A program made the position numbers and the translations under genes. 64,000 nt of DNA, taken from contig NZ_AP023366.1 in assembly GCF_015097055.1 (NCBI RefSeq), positions 968,501-1,032,500 on the forward strand, written 5' to 3'. This document shows positions 31,605 through 41,012 of this stretch, one piece after another. Position 1 is the stretch's first letter; every line of letters begins with the position of its first letter. The notes beneath the pieces are model-generated. The model was not told where the DNA came from, did no database searches, and was given only the letters and a program-made list of their open reading frames with translations. The stretch comes from Effusibacillus dendaii. GTDB lineage: Bacteria; Bacillota; Bacilli; Tumebacillales; Effusibacillaceae.

Positions 31605-32384
31605 TCAGGAGCGAATATATTTTTGCATATGGCTGATGGCCGATTTTTCAAGCCGGGATACTTGCGCTTGCGAGATGCCAATCTCATCTGCCACTTCCAT
31701 TTGCGTCTTCCCTTCAAAAAAACGCATCGATAAAATCCGCTTCTCCCGTTCATTTAATTTCTGCAACGCTTCCAGAATTGCAATCTCTTCCACCCATTGC
31801 GAATCCTGATTTTTTTCGTCACTGATCTGGTCCATCACATAAATCGGATCGCCGCCGTCGTGGTAGATCGGTTCAAACAGAGAGACCGGATCCTGTATCG
31901 CGTCAAGCGCAAACACGACATCTTCCTTGGGCACTTCCATCGCTTCTGATATTTCGTTGATCGACGGTTCCCGCAAATTTTTGTTGGTCAACATATCACG
32001 GACCTGCAGCGCTTTGTACGCAATGTCACGCAAACTCCGACTGACCCGGATCGGGTTGTTGTCCCTTAGATAGCGGCGTATTTCTCCGATGATCATGGGA
32101 ACTGCATAGGTTGAAAATTTCACATTCTGCCCCAGATCAAAATTGTCGATCGCTTTCATCAAACCGATGCATCCCACTTGAAACAGATCATCCACATATT
32201 CGCCCCGGTTGTTGAAACGCTGAATGACAGAAAGAACCAAACGAAGATTTCCATTGACAAGTTTTTCTCGGGCGGACAATTCCCCTTGCTGCAGCTCGGC
32301 AAACAATTTGCGCATTTCGGTGTTGTTCAGAACAGGAAGCTCAGCTGTGTTTACGCCGCAAATTTCCACTTTGTTACGTTTCAT
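31605..32384 (-). CDS. sigG: RNA polymerase sporulation sigma-G factor
   Basis: Late forespore sigma factor. The 259-residue protein begins MKRNKVEICGVNTAELPVL, the sigma-G signature that includes the anti-sigma (SpoIIAB) contact region, and has region 2 (DDLFQVGCIGLMKAIDNFD) and region 4 (GKTQMEVADEIGISQAQVSRLEKSA). The ATG at 32384 has GGGGAGG before it; a longer frame has no site. It lies downstream of sigE with its own forespore-type promoter in the gap. Confidence 0.96.
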   Translation of the reverse strand: MKRNKVEICGVNTAELPVLNNTEMRKLFAELQQGELSAREKLVNGNLRLVLSVIQRFNNRGEYVDDLFQVGCIGLMKAIDNFDLGQNVKFSTYAVPMIIGEIRRYLRDNNPIRVSRSLRDIAYKALQVRDMLTNKNLREPSINEISEAMEVPKEDVVFALDAIQDPVSLFEPIYHDGGDPIYVMDQISDEKNQDSQWVEEIAILEALQKLNEREKRILSMRFFEGKTQMEVADEIGISQAQVSRLEKSAISHMQKYIRS

Positions 32385-32426
32385 ACGATTCCCTCCCCGT
32401 TGAAGGTCCGCCACGGGATTCGTCAA

Positions 32427-32455
32427 CAGTATTTCCTGAGAGGGAATTATTATGC
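32427..32455 (-). promoter_or_regulatory. Candidate sigma-F/sigma-G promoter of sigG
   Basis: On the minus strand GCATA (32451-32455) and GGAAATACTG (32427-32436) match the forespore consensus elements (GYATA and GGnnAnAHTR). The spacer is 14 bases, one or two shorter than usual. B. subtilis sigG is known to be read from a sigma-F promoter in this gap. Confidence 0.55.
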
Positions 32456-32466
32456 AGCGCTGGAAA

Positions 32467-33195
32467 TCAAATCATCTTGTTGAATTCTTTTTGCAACCGT
32501 TTGATAATGCGCTTTTCAAGGCGTGAAATATAGGATTGCGAAATGCCCAGCAGATCGGCCACATCTTTTTGCGTCATTTCTTTGCCGTCCAGCAACCCGA
32601 AGCGAAGTTCCATTATGCGACGCTCCCGGGCGGACAGTTTATTGAGTGCTTTGTAAAGCAGTTTACGGTCCACCTGTTCCTCTATATTGCGGTAAATTGT
32701 ATCGTTTTCCGTCCCCAAAACGTCAGACAACAACAATTCATTGCCGTCCCAATCCACATTTAGAGGTTCATCAAACGACACTTCCGAACGAATCTTATTG
32801 TTTCGCCGCAAAAACATCAGGATTTCATTTTCGATGCAACGTGATGCATAAGTGGCCAATTTGATTTTTTTCTGCGGGTCAAACGTGTTGACCGCTTTGA
32901 TCAAACCGATTGTACCGATCGATACCAGATCTTCAATGTTGATGCCGGTGTTTTCGAATTTACGGGCAATATAGACAACCAATCGCAGATTTCGTTCGAT
33001 CAAGACAGCGCGAACGGCTTCATCACCGGAGGGTAATTTGTCTAATAAAAATTCTTCTTCCTCCCGCGAAAGCGGCGGCGGCAGCGCTTCACTGCCCCCT
33101 ACATAGTAGATTTCCTCCGGTTGCGTGCCCAGTTTAAACAAAATACGCAGATAGAACAAACGAAGTTGCAATCGAAGCTTATGCATGGTGATCAT
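32467..33195 (-). CDS. sigE: RNA polymerase sporulation sigma-E factor (pro-form)
   Basis: Early mother-cell sigma factor. The 242-residue protein has an N-terminal basic/hydrophobic pro-sequence ([19 protein letters not shown]) that is cleaved by SpoIIGA, then region 2 ([21 protein letters not shown]) and region 4 ([25 protein letters not shown]). The ATG at 33195 is chosen with AAGGGGA 10 bases upstream; an ATG three codons later is possible. It lies next to spoIIGA. Confidence 0.96.
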   Translation of the reverse strand: MITMHKLRLQLRLFYLRILFKLGTQPEEIYYVGGSEALPPPLSREEEEFLLDKLPSGDEAVRAVLIERNLRLVVYIARKFENTGINIEDLVSIGTIGLIKAVNTFDPQKKIKLATYASRCIENEILMFLRRNNKIRSEVSFDEPLNVDWDGNELLLSDVLGTENDTIYRNIEEQVDRKLLYKALNKLSARERRIMELRFGLLDGKEMTQKDVADLLGISQSYISRLEKRIIKRLQKEFNKMI

Positions 33196-33246
33196 GCAGT
33201 ACGAATCCCCTTCCCCTATCCGAAAAAATTCTAGTCAACTGACTGT

Positions 33247-34179
33247 TTAGGATGCCAATACGGTTGTCGACACACAAGCGGGCGGCAAAATCGCTTGATA
33301 TGCGTGATCATTTGATAACGGCAGAGGGTTGACTGCAACCAATATATTCTTTGCCTCTTCCTGAATCGCCCCTTGTGAGACAAGCAGGCGAGCCGGACGA
33401 AACGCGAGCAACATCCCTACTTTTCCGCCCACTCCGCGATAGGGGATGATCCGCAGACGAGCTTGCCATTCCTCTTCGATTGCTTGTTGGCCCAGATTGA
33501 GAGTAATATCCCGTTTCTCACGATAGGCCGCAAGCAGGGAATCGGGGAGGAACTCTTCGATCGCCTGCCATTCGACAACTGCGACAGGCGACCCGGATAC
33601 AGGATCTGTCAATCCGTTCCCCGTATCGAGCAATCCGATCAGTTCTACCTGTTTGTCATCCAAGTGAATGATTACTTTCCACAAATTTGCTTGCCTTTGC
33701 TGGAAACGTCGGATGCGGAACCAAGCGGACTTGCCGACTATGTAGGCCAGAGGCAGCGACAGCAGTATCAAAAAATACCGGATGTTCAGTGACCATACGG
33801 CTCCCTCTGAAACGACCACCATCCCCCCCAATACAGCGCTCTGCGCAAAAAACGCATTCACTGCATAAGCGGTTCCACCCACCACAAACGAGGCCAGATA
33901 AAAAAGTCCAAAACACCGGATAAAATCAAGCGGCTGTTTGGGAGCAAACGTGATGACCACTATCACACAGGAAAATAACAGTTTGGCAAACCAACTGACC
34001 GTCTCTTCCGTAGCTCCCGGCACAAAGAGCAGTAATGCATAGCAAGCCCCTAACAAGGCACCGGCCAAGATCCGCCGCCAACTAACCCTGCTTTTTGCCA
34101 TCCAAACGGCAATCCGCAAGATGGCCGCATCCATTATAAAATTAAGCAACCAGACTTCATCTGCATAGAGAACTTTCAT
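33247..34179 (-). CDS. spoIIGA: Sigma-E processing peptidase SpoIIGA
   Basis: Membrane aspartic protease in the asymmetric septum that cleaves pro-sigma-E after a forespore signal (SpoIIR). The 310-residue protein has five hydrophobic helices in its first half and the active-site motif LLDTGNGLTDP near residue 185. The ATG at 34179 follows GGGAGTG by 6 bases. Confidence 0.95.
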   Translation of the reverse strand: MKVLYADEVWLLNFIMDAAILRIAVWMAKSRVSWRRILAGALLGACYALLLFVPGATEETVSWFAKLLFSCVIVVITFAPKQPLDFIRCFGLFYLASFVVGGTAYAVNAFFAQSAVLGGMVVVSEGAVWSLNIRYFLILLSLPLAYIVGKSAWFRIRRFQQRQANLWKVIIHLDDKQVELIGLLDTGNGLTDPVSGSPVAVVEWQAIEEFLPDSLLAAYREKRDITLNLGQQAIEEEWQARLRIIPYRGVGGKVGMLLAFRPARLLVSQGAIQEEAKNILVAVNPLPLSNDHAYQAILPPACVSTTVLAS

Positions 34180-34210
34180 GCGGTTCACTCCCGCATCTTT
34201 CGATAAACCC

Positions 34211-34247
34211 AGTATAATTAATGTCTATTACAAATTTTGTCGCAACT
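34211..34247 (-). promoter_or_regulatory. Candidate Spo0A-activated spoIIG promoter
   Basis: On the minus strand TTGCGA (34240-34245) and TATACT (34211-34216) are 23 bases apart. The B. subtilis spoIIG promoter has an unusually long 22-base spacing with Spo0A boxes over the -35 region. Here TTTGTCGCAA (34236-34245, plus strand) resembles a Spo0A box (TTTGTCGAA) at the same place. Confidence 0.5.
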
Positions 34248-34303
34248 TGACAGTAGAATAGGGAAAAGTTTCGAACGGAAGAAAGCCGTGGGGGGCGGCA
34301 ATT

Positions 34304-34369
34304 GAAAAAACGTGAATTATGAAGATCGCTGGAACTGCCCGTTTGCGATTCCCTTCACACATTCACGTT
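34304..34369 (-). terminator. Long hairpin terminator after ftsZ
   Basis: On the minus strand AACGTGAAT (34361-34369) pairs with ATTCACGTT (34309-34317) and is followed by a T run. An inner stem ATCGC/GCGAT strengthens it. It separates ftsZ from spoIIGA transcription. Confidence 0.7.
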
Positions 34370-34408
34370 CTATGTTGAGAGTATTGTGTTGGAGAGTATA
34401 ATATACGG

Positions 34409-35482
34409 TTATTTATCGGAATTGCGTCGCAAGAACGCGGGAACATCGAGATTATCCTGGGAAGATCCTGCACCTTGGAAAGGACGTACTTCCAGTTTGT
34501 TTACAGGTCTTGCGGCCATGGGACGTTCCTTATGTTCAAATCCGGTAGCAATCACTGTAACGACGACTTCATCATCCAGATTTTCATTGATTACAGCACC
34601 GAAGATCATGTTCACTTCCGGATCGGCTGCGGAAGACACAATGTCTGCCGCCTCATTCACCTCGAACAGGGAAAGATTTGATCCGCCTGAAATATGCATC
34701 AAAACACCGCGTGCGCCATCGATTGAAGTTTCCAAAAGGGGAGAGCAAATCGCTTTCTTTGCTGCTTCCGTCGCCCTGTTTTCACCGTTTGCGATTCCAA
34801 TCCCCATCAACGCCGAACCGCGCTCCGTCATGATCGTTTTCACATCGGCAAAGTCTACGTTGATTAAGCCGGGAACTGCAATCAGATCAGAAATACCGGA
34901 TACACCCTGACGCAGAACGTTATCCGCCTCACGGAACGCTTCCAGCATGGGTGTGTTTTTATCGACGATCTCAAGCAGACGGTCATTCGGAATCACGATC
35001 AGAGTATCCACTTTTTCTTTCAGGTTGGCAATCCCCTGCTCGGCCTGAAGCATACGACGGCGTCCTTCAAATGTAAACGGCTTTGTCACTACACCGACCG
35101 TCAGGGCGCCCAATTCTTTTGCAATTTCCGCAACAACCGGTGCAGCGCCCGTTCCGGTACCGCCTCCCATGCCGGCTGTAACGAATACCATGTCCGCTCC
35201 CCGCAATGCGTTCATGATTTGTTCCCGGCTTTCCTCTGCCGCTTTTTTGCCGATGTCCGGATTCGCTCCCGCTCCCAAACCGCGTGTCAGCTTTTCGCCA
35301 ATTTGCAAACGGTGATGAGCCTTCGACAAATGGAGGGCCTGCGCATCCGTATTTACCGTGATGAACTCAACGCCCTTGATGCCGGACTCAATCATTCGGT
35401 TGACCGCATTACAACCGCCGCCACCGCATCCGATGACTTTGATTTGGGCAAGAGCGTCAATCTCCATATCAAATTCCAACAT
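34409..35482 (-). CDS. ftsZ: Cell division protein FtsZ
   Basis: Tubulin-like GTPase that forms the Z ring. The 357-residue protein has the GTP-binding [12 protein letters not shown] and the tubulin signature [13 protein letters not shown], the catalytic T7 loop ([11 protein letters not shown]) and the C-terminal partner-binding peptide [11 protein letters not shown]. The ATG follows GAGGAGG. The variable linker is short (about 25 residues). Confidence 0.98.
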   Translation of the reverse strand: MLEFDMEIDALAQIKVIGCGGGGCNAVNRMIESGIKGVEFITVNTDAQALHLSKAHHRLQIGEKLTRGLGAGANPDIGKKAAEESREQIMNALRGADMVFVTAGMGGGTGTGAAPVVAEIAKELGALTVGVVTKPFTFEGRRRMLQAEQGIANLKEKVDTLIVIPNDRLLEIVDKNTPMLEAFREADNVLRQGVSGISDLIAVPGLINVDFADVKTIMTERGSALMGIGIANGENRATEAAKKAICSPLLETSIDGARGVLMHISGGSNLSLFEVNEAADIVSSAADPEVNMIFGAVINENLDDEVVVTVIATGFEHKERPMAARPVNKLEVRPFQGAGSSQDNLDVPAFLRRNSDK

Positions 35483-35547
35483 ACTTTATCCTCCTCAATC
35501 TTATCAGCCAAGTGTTCACAAGCCCAAACTGATGCTCCGATTGTTTT

Positions 35548-36771
35548 TTACACAAACTCGCTGAACCAGTTTTTGATCCGGTCCAGAAACCCGCCCGTTT
35601 TACGGACAGAGGGAGCGGCGGTATGCGTATGCACACGTTTCATATAATTGCGTATCGCATATTGCAGAATTCCGACACCATTGATGAAGGAAGCATCGCG
35701 AACCCCCAACTGGTCAGGTATCGCAATTCGTACAGGTGCATCCAACTCATATTCTGCCAGTTTGTCTACGGAAGGCATGCAGGACACGCCACCATAAAGC
35801 ACGTATCCGCTCGGTATTTCTTTCACAAATCCCATCCGTTCGACTTCCTGCCGAACCATTAGGAAAATTTCCTGCAAGCGGGGTTCAATAATATTCGCCA
35901 GATCAAACTGGCTGAATTCTTTATCCGTGTTGCTTCCTATACGGGACACTTTAAAGGTGACTTCTTGTGAGGCAGCGGCAACCATTGCACACCCGTAACG
36001 GAGCTTGACTGTTTCTGCCATTTCCGTTTGTGTACGCAAGCCTATCGCAATGTCATTCGTAACATGATCGCCGCCGATCGGCAATACTGAAATTGCAGAC
36101 AGTGACCCGTTCTCAAAAACGGACACGGTTGTCTGCCCCGCTCCGATATCGACAGCCACTACGCCCAATTTTTTCTCGTCATTCGATAAAGCAATCGTAC
36201 TGGCTGCGAGAGGCAAAAGCACCAGCCCGGAAATTTTGATGCCTGCCCTTTCTACGCAACGCAACAAATTGGAAATGACCGTCCGGGAACCGGTTACAAT
36301 CGAGCCTTCCACTTCCAAACGGACACCGACCATACCGCGCGGATCTGTAATTTCATCCAATCCGTCAACGATAAACTGTTTCGGAACAATGCCGATGATT
36401 TCACGATCGGGAGGTACGGCAATTACCTTTGCGGCCTGCAGAACCCGATCCATATCTTCATCGCCAATTTCCCGATCAGGAGAGGAAACGGCAACCACCC
36501 CATGACTCGGCTGCATAACAATATGGTTGCCGGTGATCCCGATAAACGCCGAATCGATTTGAATGCCTACCATGTGCTCCGCATGTTCAATCGCTTCCCG
36601 AATGGATTGAACGGTCTTATCTATATCAACGATAGAACCTTTTCGAATTCCTTCGCCTTCAGCCGATCCGACTCCGATTACGCTTAGGGTCGATCCGTTG
36701 TATTCCCCGATGATAGCACGTATTTTGGATGTTCCAATATCCAAACTGACGATGATCTCGCCCTTAGTCAA
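35548..36771 (-). CDS. ftsA: Cell division protein FtsA
   Basis: Actin-like protein that tethers FtsZ to the membrane. The 407-residue protein has the phosphate loops SLDIGTSKIRAIIG and VVAVDIGAGQTTVSVFENG, the SHS2 (1C) domain, and the C-terminal amphipathic helix GFLDRIKNWFSEFV. The start is a TTG with GGAGGTG 7 bases upstream. Confidence 0.96.
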   Translation of the reverse strand: MTKGEIIVSLDIGTSKIRAIIGEYNGSTLSVIGVGSAEGEGIRKGSIVDIDKTVQSIREAIEHAEHMVGIQIDSAFIGITGNHIVMQPSHGVVAVSSPDREIGDEDMDRVLQAAKVIAVPPDREIIGIVPKQFIVDGLDEITDPRGMVGVRLEVEGSIVTGSRTVISNLLRCVERAGIKISGLVLLPLAASTIALSNDEKKLGVVAVDIGAGQTTVSVFENGSLSAISVLPIGGDHVTNDIAIGLRTQTEMAETVKLRYGCAMVAAASQEVTFKVSRIGSNTDKEFSQFDLANIIEPRLQEIFLMVRQEVERMGFVKEIPSGYVLYGGVSCMPSVDKLAEYELDAPVRIAIPDQLGVRDASFINGVGILQYAIRNYMKRVHTHTAAPSVRKTGGFLDRIKNWFSEFV

Positions 36772-36800
36772 TCAGTGGCACCTCCCTAAGCATAAAGAAA

Positions 36801-36827
36801 ACCTGGCTTCGCCAAGCCTCTGGCGAA
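36801..36827 (-). terminator. Hairpin upstream of ftsA, possible terminator
   Basis: Minus-strand CTTGGC GAA GCCAGG with one G-U pair, followed by TTTTC. It lies about 30-55 bases before the ftsA start codon, so it could be leader structure rather than a stop. The same core recurs in the terminator at 63604-63640. Confidence 0.4.
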
Positions 36828-36906
36828 CCTTAGTTGTAAAAAACATCCGCCTCTAAATAAGATTCAACACAGCGCACGAAATCCCTTTTTTTCTAAGAAA
36901 CTTTCT

Positions 36907-36930
36907 TAAAAAATGCTTCTACCGAAGCAT
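36907..36930 (-). terminator. Intrinsic terminator after sbp
   Basis: Seven-bp minus-strand stem ATGCTTC/GAAGCAT with a 4-base loop, followed by six T (36908-36913). It suggests that ftsA-ftsZ has its own promoter in the 230-base gap. Confidence 0.7.
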
Positions 36931-37001
36931 ATTCAAGAAGAAGCAGCGTCTAATAGAGGAAGCCTTTTTCGACAGCCGAAAGTATAAAAATGGTGACGGA
37001 A

Positions 37002-37361
37002 TTATCTTTCTTCAATTGACGGCTTCTTTCCCCTGCTCATCAACACCCGGCGAATCACGGCGATATTCTGAAACAAGCGAACGCCAAACGCAAAGACAGC
37101 AGCCAAATAAAGATCGACTCCCAACTGTGTGCCGATATACGCCAAAAGTGCAGCCAGCAACGTGTTGAAAAAGAATCCGCTGATAAAGACGCGGCTGTCG
37201 AAATGATTTTCAAGACCGGCCCGTATTCCGCCGAATACCGTATCAAGCGCGGCCAAAATGGCAATCGACATGTAACTGCTGTACTGCGTCGGAATATTTA
37301 TGTTAAAGACGAGCCCGAGTACAATTCCAAGAGCCAATCCAAATATGGAAATCAAGATCAT
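37002..37361 (-). CDS. sbp: Small basic membrane protein Sbp (DUF1290)
   Basis: The 119-residue protein has three to four hydrophobic segments and the DUF1290 stretches IAILAALDTVFGGIRAGLE and FGVRLFQNIAVIRR. It lies between ylxX and ftsA as in B. subtilis and overlaps ylxX by 4 bases. Its role is not known. Confidence 0.92.
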   Translation of the reverse strand: MILISIFGLALGIVLGLVFNINIPTQYSSYMSIAILAALDTVFGGIRAGLENHFDSRVFISGFFFNTLLAALLAYIGTQLGVDLYLAAVFAFGVRLFQNIAVIRRVLMSRGKKPSIEER

Positions 37362-38152
37362 GGTTGGGCTGCTCCTTCCGCTTTTTCTTCCGTAGCGTAT
37401 TTAAAATGCAGAGTACCTGTAAACGCCGGCAATTTCAGCTTGTTGTCACCGACCGCATCCGACAGTACGAACTCTTTCCCTTTCGGAATAAAATAATCCT
37501 CACCTATATAGGTCATGACGGCCGCCTTCATTTTTTCCACATCGCCAATCGCATCAATCACATACGGATAGCTGACCGGATAAAAGTTCACCTGCATAAC
37601 GCCCGGATAAACGGTTTGCGTTTTTTCATCCAGGCTGATTCCTACTTCACGAATCCCGCTATAGGAAACAATCCGCTGTCCGTTAAAAGAAATGGCGGTC
37701 GCTCCATTTGCCCGCAGAATGTTGATCAGATAGTCCAACTCATAATCCCATATGTGATACTTTGCCGGATGCGGCAGGCGGGCATTTGGTTCCCACATTG
37801 AAAAAGTGGGACTTTCTTTAATTTCAATGCGAATGCCGTCTCCTTCCACCGGTTTCAATCCGGCGGCCGCCTCGGCCTTGGTCAACTCTTTTTTCATCTG
37901 CTCCAGAACGGCTTGTTGATTTTCCGGAAAACTTTTATATTGATTCAATTTGTCCTGCATCTCATAGATCTTCGACTTCAATTGTGATCGTTGCTGGATT
38001 TCATGGGATAATGCACTTTTGATCTGAATCACGTCCGCATTAAATTTCGGTTCCGTTTTGCTTGAGGTGATTTGTGCCGTCAGCATAAGCCCCAACAATG
38101 CGCTGACACTAAACAAACTCCATTTCAGTCTTTGGCTCGGTTGTCCCTGCAT
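37358..38152 (-). CDS. ylxX: DUF881 family protein YlxX
   Basis: The 264-residue protein has an N-terminal membrane helix (SLFSVSALLGLMLTAQI), a coiled coil (about residues 45-95) and the DUF881 domain (VEGDGIRIEI, AISFNGQRIV). The outer-surface domain is probably involved in division or envelope assembly. It is paired with a second DUF881 gene upstream. Confidence 0.9.
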   Translation of the reverse strand: MQGQPSQRLKWSLFSVSALLGLMLTAQITSSKTEPKFNADVIQIKSALSHEIQQRSQLKSKIYEMQDKLNQYKSFPENQQAVLEQMKKELTKAEAAAGLKPVEGDGIRIEIKESPTFSMWEPNARLPHPAKYHIWDYELDYLINILRANGATAISFNGQRIVSYSGIREVGISLDEKTQTVYPGVMQVNFYPVSYPYVIDAIGDVEKMKAAVMTYIGEDYFIPKGKEFVLSDAVGDNKLKLPAFTGTLHFKYATEEKAEGAAQP

Positions 38153-38209
38153 CCTCCCACCCCTCTCTCGGCAAAGTTTCTCTGATTATGCTAACGTTTA
38201 CAGCCGAAA

Positions 38210-38905
38210 TTATTTTTGAATTCCGGCATTTCCGCTAATCTTGATCTTCTGCATCTCTTTCGGACCTTGAATTTGCAGACCGCGGTCCTTGCTTGACAAA
38301 ACGTCCAACATGCCTCCCGGAAATGTGAGGCCCTTGATTAAGGTGGCAGGATCTCCGATTGCCTCAATTTTGTAGGGAGCTGTCAGCAGACGGTCGTTCA
38401 CTCTGACTGTAGGCCCCACACACATGATGCCGGAAGCAACACCGACACGTTCCCCATTAATACTGACCACTTCGGCGCCTGAAAGAAACAGTTCATTGAC
38501 GAGCCGCATTACATCCGTATCATGTGTAACCGGATTGGACGATTTGGCAGACCGATTGTCATCCACCGTCAAAACGATGCCTGGTCCTTCCACTGGCGTG
38601 GTGCCTGCCAAAATCCGCGCATTGCTGAGCTGATTTTTAATATCGGATGTATCATATTTGGAAGCCTCTTGTTCGTAGGACACAATCTGTTTGTTTAAAT
38701 CATTCAACTGCTGTTCCAAAGCTTTGTTTTCTTTCTGAATGGCAGTCAGTTTGTCAGTTGCTTGCTGGACATCCTTGTTCGATGAGTTCCAGCCGGCTAC
38801 GTCGTTAATTTGTTGCGTGCTTTTGTACTGCAACGCGATCATAAATCCCAACGTGGCAGAAATGGTTAACCAGGTCAAGGCAAGTCGAGTCTTATCCGTT
38901 TTCAC
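38210..38905 (-). CDS. ylxW: DUF881 family protein YlxW
   Basis: The 231-residue protein has one N-terminal helix (LTWLTISATLGFMIALQY), a coiled coil (about 40-80) and a DUF881 domain (VEGPGIVLTVDD, VVSINGERVGV). The GTG at 38905 is chosen because AAGGAGTGAG lies upstream. The frame runs 62 codons further into the divIB gene without resemblance to the family. Sister of ylxX. Confidence 0.9.
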   Translation of the reverse strand: MKTDKTRLALTWLTISATLGFMIALQYKSTQQINDVAGWNSSNKDVQQATDKLTAIQKENKALEQQLNDLNKQIVSYEQEASKYDTSDIKNQLSNARILAGTTPVEGPGIVLTVDDNRSAKSSNPVTHDTDVMRLVNELFLSGAEVVSINGERVGVASGIMCVGPTVRVNDRLLTAPYKIEAIGDPATLIKGLTFPGGMLDVLSSKDRGLQIQGPKEMQKIKISGNAGIQK

Positions 38906-38912
38906 GCAACAC

Positions 38913-39665
38913 TCACTCCTTCTTGGCCGGAGCGCTTGCCCGCTTTTCGTACCAAGCTTCGTCAGCCCCGTAAATATAAATGATTCCGGGCGGTTTGTTG
39001 TCTTTTGCCAACTGTTGTTTCCAAAATTTGTCGTAGATTGATAAAGTAGTTGACAGATCGCCGGGTGGGTAACGAATTTCAAAATCGTCAACCGTCCAAG
39101 CAGACCACAAGTTTCCGTTCTGAATCTGAAAATAGGAGAATTGATCCAATAAAGTCCGGTTAATATTGACTACTTGTTGGCAAAATTTCTGAACGTCCGC
39201 GTCTGGAATCTGCTTTCCGATTTCCACCGGGAAGGAGCGGTCCGATACGAGAAGAGGCAAGCTTGTCCCGGTCAAACTTTTCATTTTGTCATACACTGTG
39301 CCGTCCGTAAGCAGCCGGTAATAGACGCCTTGGTGAATCAACACGGCCGCAACCGATTTTTCCGCCACCGCGATCACCACATTGCCGGGAAACTTTACTG
39401 CAACATCCGCTTTCTGTATCAATGGAATCTGGCTTTCCACCTGTTTATCTATCTGGTCCGCTTTGACCTGCCACCAGTTCATGCCGATTTGGACGGCACT
39501 GGCCTTTAAAATTTCATCGGCCGATACCTGACTGTTGCCTGTCACCTGCACGGACCGCACTTTCGATAATGGCGACTTAAAAAAAACAGAAACGGCAATT
39601 CCCAAAAAGAAGATCACCAAAAGAATCAATGCTTTTCTACGGGGCTTACGTTTCTCTTCCGCCAC
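38913..39665 (-). CDS. divIB: Cell division protein DivIB / FtsQ
   Basis: Bitopic protein of the divisome. The 250-residue protein has a short basic cytoplasmic end, one membrane helix (ALILLVIFFLGIAVSVFF), a POTRA domain (VRSVQVTGNSQVSADEILKA) and the beta domain. The start is a GTG at 39665 with TATGGAGGC about 9 bases upstream. Confidence 0.93.
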   Translation of the reverse strand: MAEEKRKPRRKALILLVIFFLGIAVSVFFKSPLSKVRSVQVTGNSQVSADEILKASAVQIGMNWWQVKADQIDKQVESQIPLIQKADVAVKFPGNVVIAVAEKSVAAVLIHQGVYYRLLTDGTVYDKMKSLTGTSLPLLVSDRSFPVEIGKQIPDADVQKFCQQVVNINRTLLDQFSYFQIQNGNLWSAWTVDDFEIRYPPGDLSTTLSIYDKFWKQQLAKDNKPPGIIYIYGADEAWYEKRASAPAKKE

Positions 39666-39727
39666 GGTCAAATGCCTCCATAAATAGAGCGGCATAACCA
39701 AGGGATATGCCGCTTCCGATCATAAAT

Positions 39728-40984
39728 TCAGTCCTGCATCCGGTGAATACGGGCACCCAGAGCCCCCAACATTTCCTCAAATCGTTCATATCCGCGATCA
39801 ATCAAGTAAATTTGATCGATTGTGGTGATGCCTTTGGCAGCTAAACCAGCCAATACGAGTGCGGCTCCCGCTCGCAAATCGGTTGCTTCCACTTGAGCCG
39901 GGGTCAGTTCCGGAACCCCTTCGATAAAGGCGGTTCGCAGGTCCACCTTGATACGGGCCCCCATTCTTCGCAGTTCGCTGACATGTTTGTAGCGTTCTTC
40001 AAACACAGTCTCCGAAATGATGGAAGTGCCTTCCGCAATTGTCAACAACGCCATAAAGGGCGCTTGCAGATCTGTCGGAAATCCCGGGTAGTAAGAAGTT
40101 TGAATCCGATCGACCGATTTTAATCGACCGTTTGAAGTTACAGTCATTATATCATGATCAAACTCAATTTCAACACCGGTTTCCATCAGTTTGGTCGCTA
40201 CGACTCCAAGATGAGAGGGATTTACATTTTCCAGGTGAATTCGACCGCCGGTCATGGCTGCCCCAATCATGAGCGTTCCCGTTACAACACGATCCGGAAT
40301 GATGGTATGCTCGACCGGCTTTAGTTCCGATACACCCTCGACAAAAATGGTGGCTTCCCCTGCCCCTCTGATTTTTGCCCCCATCTTGTTCAGAAAATCA
40401 GCCAGATCAATAATCTCCGGCTCTCTCGCCGCGTTGCCAATAATCGTGTTCCCTTTAGCCAATACAGCGGCCATTAAAATGTTTTCTGTCGCGCCCACGC
40501 TCGGGATATCGAGATAGAACGAAGTCCCTTTTAATCCATTCGCTTCGCAGTAGAGGAACCCGTGACTTTCTTTCATGACAGCCCCTAACATCTGCAATCC
40601 CTTTACATGCAAATCAATTGGCCGTGATCCGATTGTACATCCACCCGGTTTCGAAACACGAACCGACCCGTATCTGGCCAAAAGCGGCCCCATCAAAAAA
40701 ATGGAAGATCTCATTTGCCGCATCAGATCATCCGGCACTTCAGTGGAACAGATTCCGGTCGAATCCACTGTAATTGTGGAACCTTCCCGTTTGACGCGGG
40801 CTCCCAAACTGGTCAGGATTGCTTGCATCACACGGACGTCCTCAAGATCCGGAACATCATAAATGATGCTTTCGCCTTTTGCCATTACACTGGCTGCCAA
40901 AATCGGCAGAGCGGCGTTTTTGGCACCATGCACGCGAACGGAACCAGTGAGCGGGATCCCTCCCTCAACGGCAAATTTCCCCAC
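39728..40984 (-). CDS. murA: UDP-N-acetylglucosamine 1-carboxyvinyltransferase
   Basis: First committed step of peptidoglycan synthesis, adding enolpyruvate from PEP. The 418-residue protein has the fosfomycin-target cysteine in PGGCTIGSRPIDLH and the start HGAKNAALPILAAS. Placing murA between murB and divIB differs from B. subtilis, where murAA lies elsewhere. Confidence 0.96.
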   Translation of the reverse strand: MGKFAVEGGIPLTGSVRVHGAKNAALPILAASVMAKGESIIYDVPDLEDVRVMQAILTSLGARVKREGSTITVDSTGICSTEVPDDLMRQMRSSIFLMGPLLARYGSVRVSKPGGCTIGSRPIDLHVKGLQMLGAVMKESHGFLYCEANGLKGTSFYLDIPSVGATENILMAAVLAKGNTIIGNAAREPEIIDLADFLNKMGAKIRGAGEATIFVEGVSELKPVEHTIIPDRVVTGTLMIGAAMTGGRIHLENVNPSHLGVVATKLMETGVEIEFDHDIMTVTSNGRLKSVDRIQTSYYPGFPTDLQAPFMALLTIAEGTSIISETVFEERYKHVSELRRMGARIKVDLRTAFIEGVPELTPAQVEATDLRAGAALVLAGLAAKGITTIDQIYLIDRGYERFEEMLGALGARIHRMQD

Positions 40985-41012
40985 TTCGCCACCCCCTGCT
41001 GTGTTCCTGTTG

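Noticed and set aside
38906-39091. 62-codon upstream extension of ylxW
   Set aside because: It lies inside divIB in another frame, is unlike DUF881 proteins, and a GTG with a good ribosome site begins the real protein at 38905.
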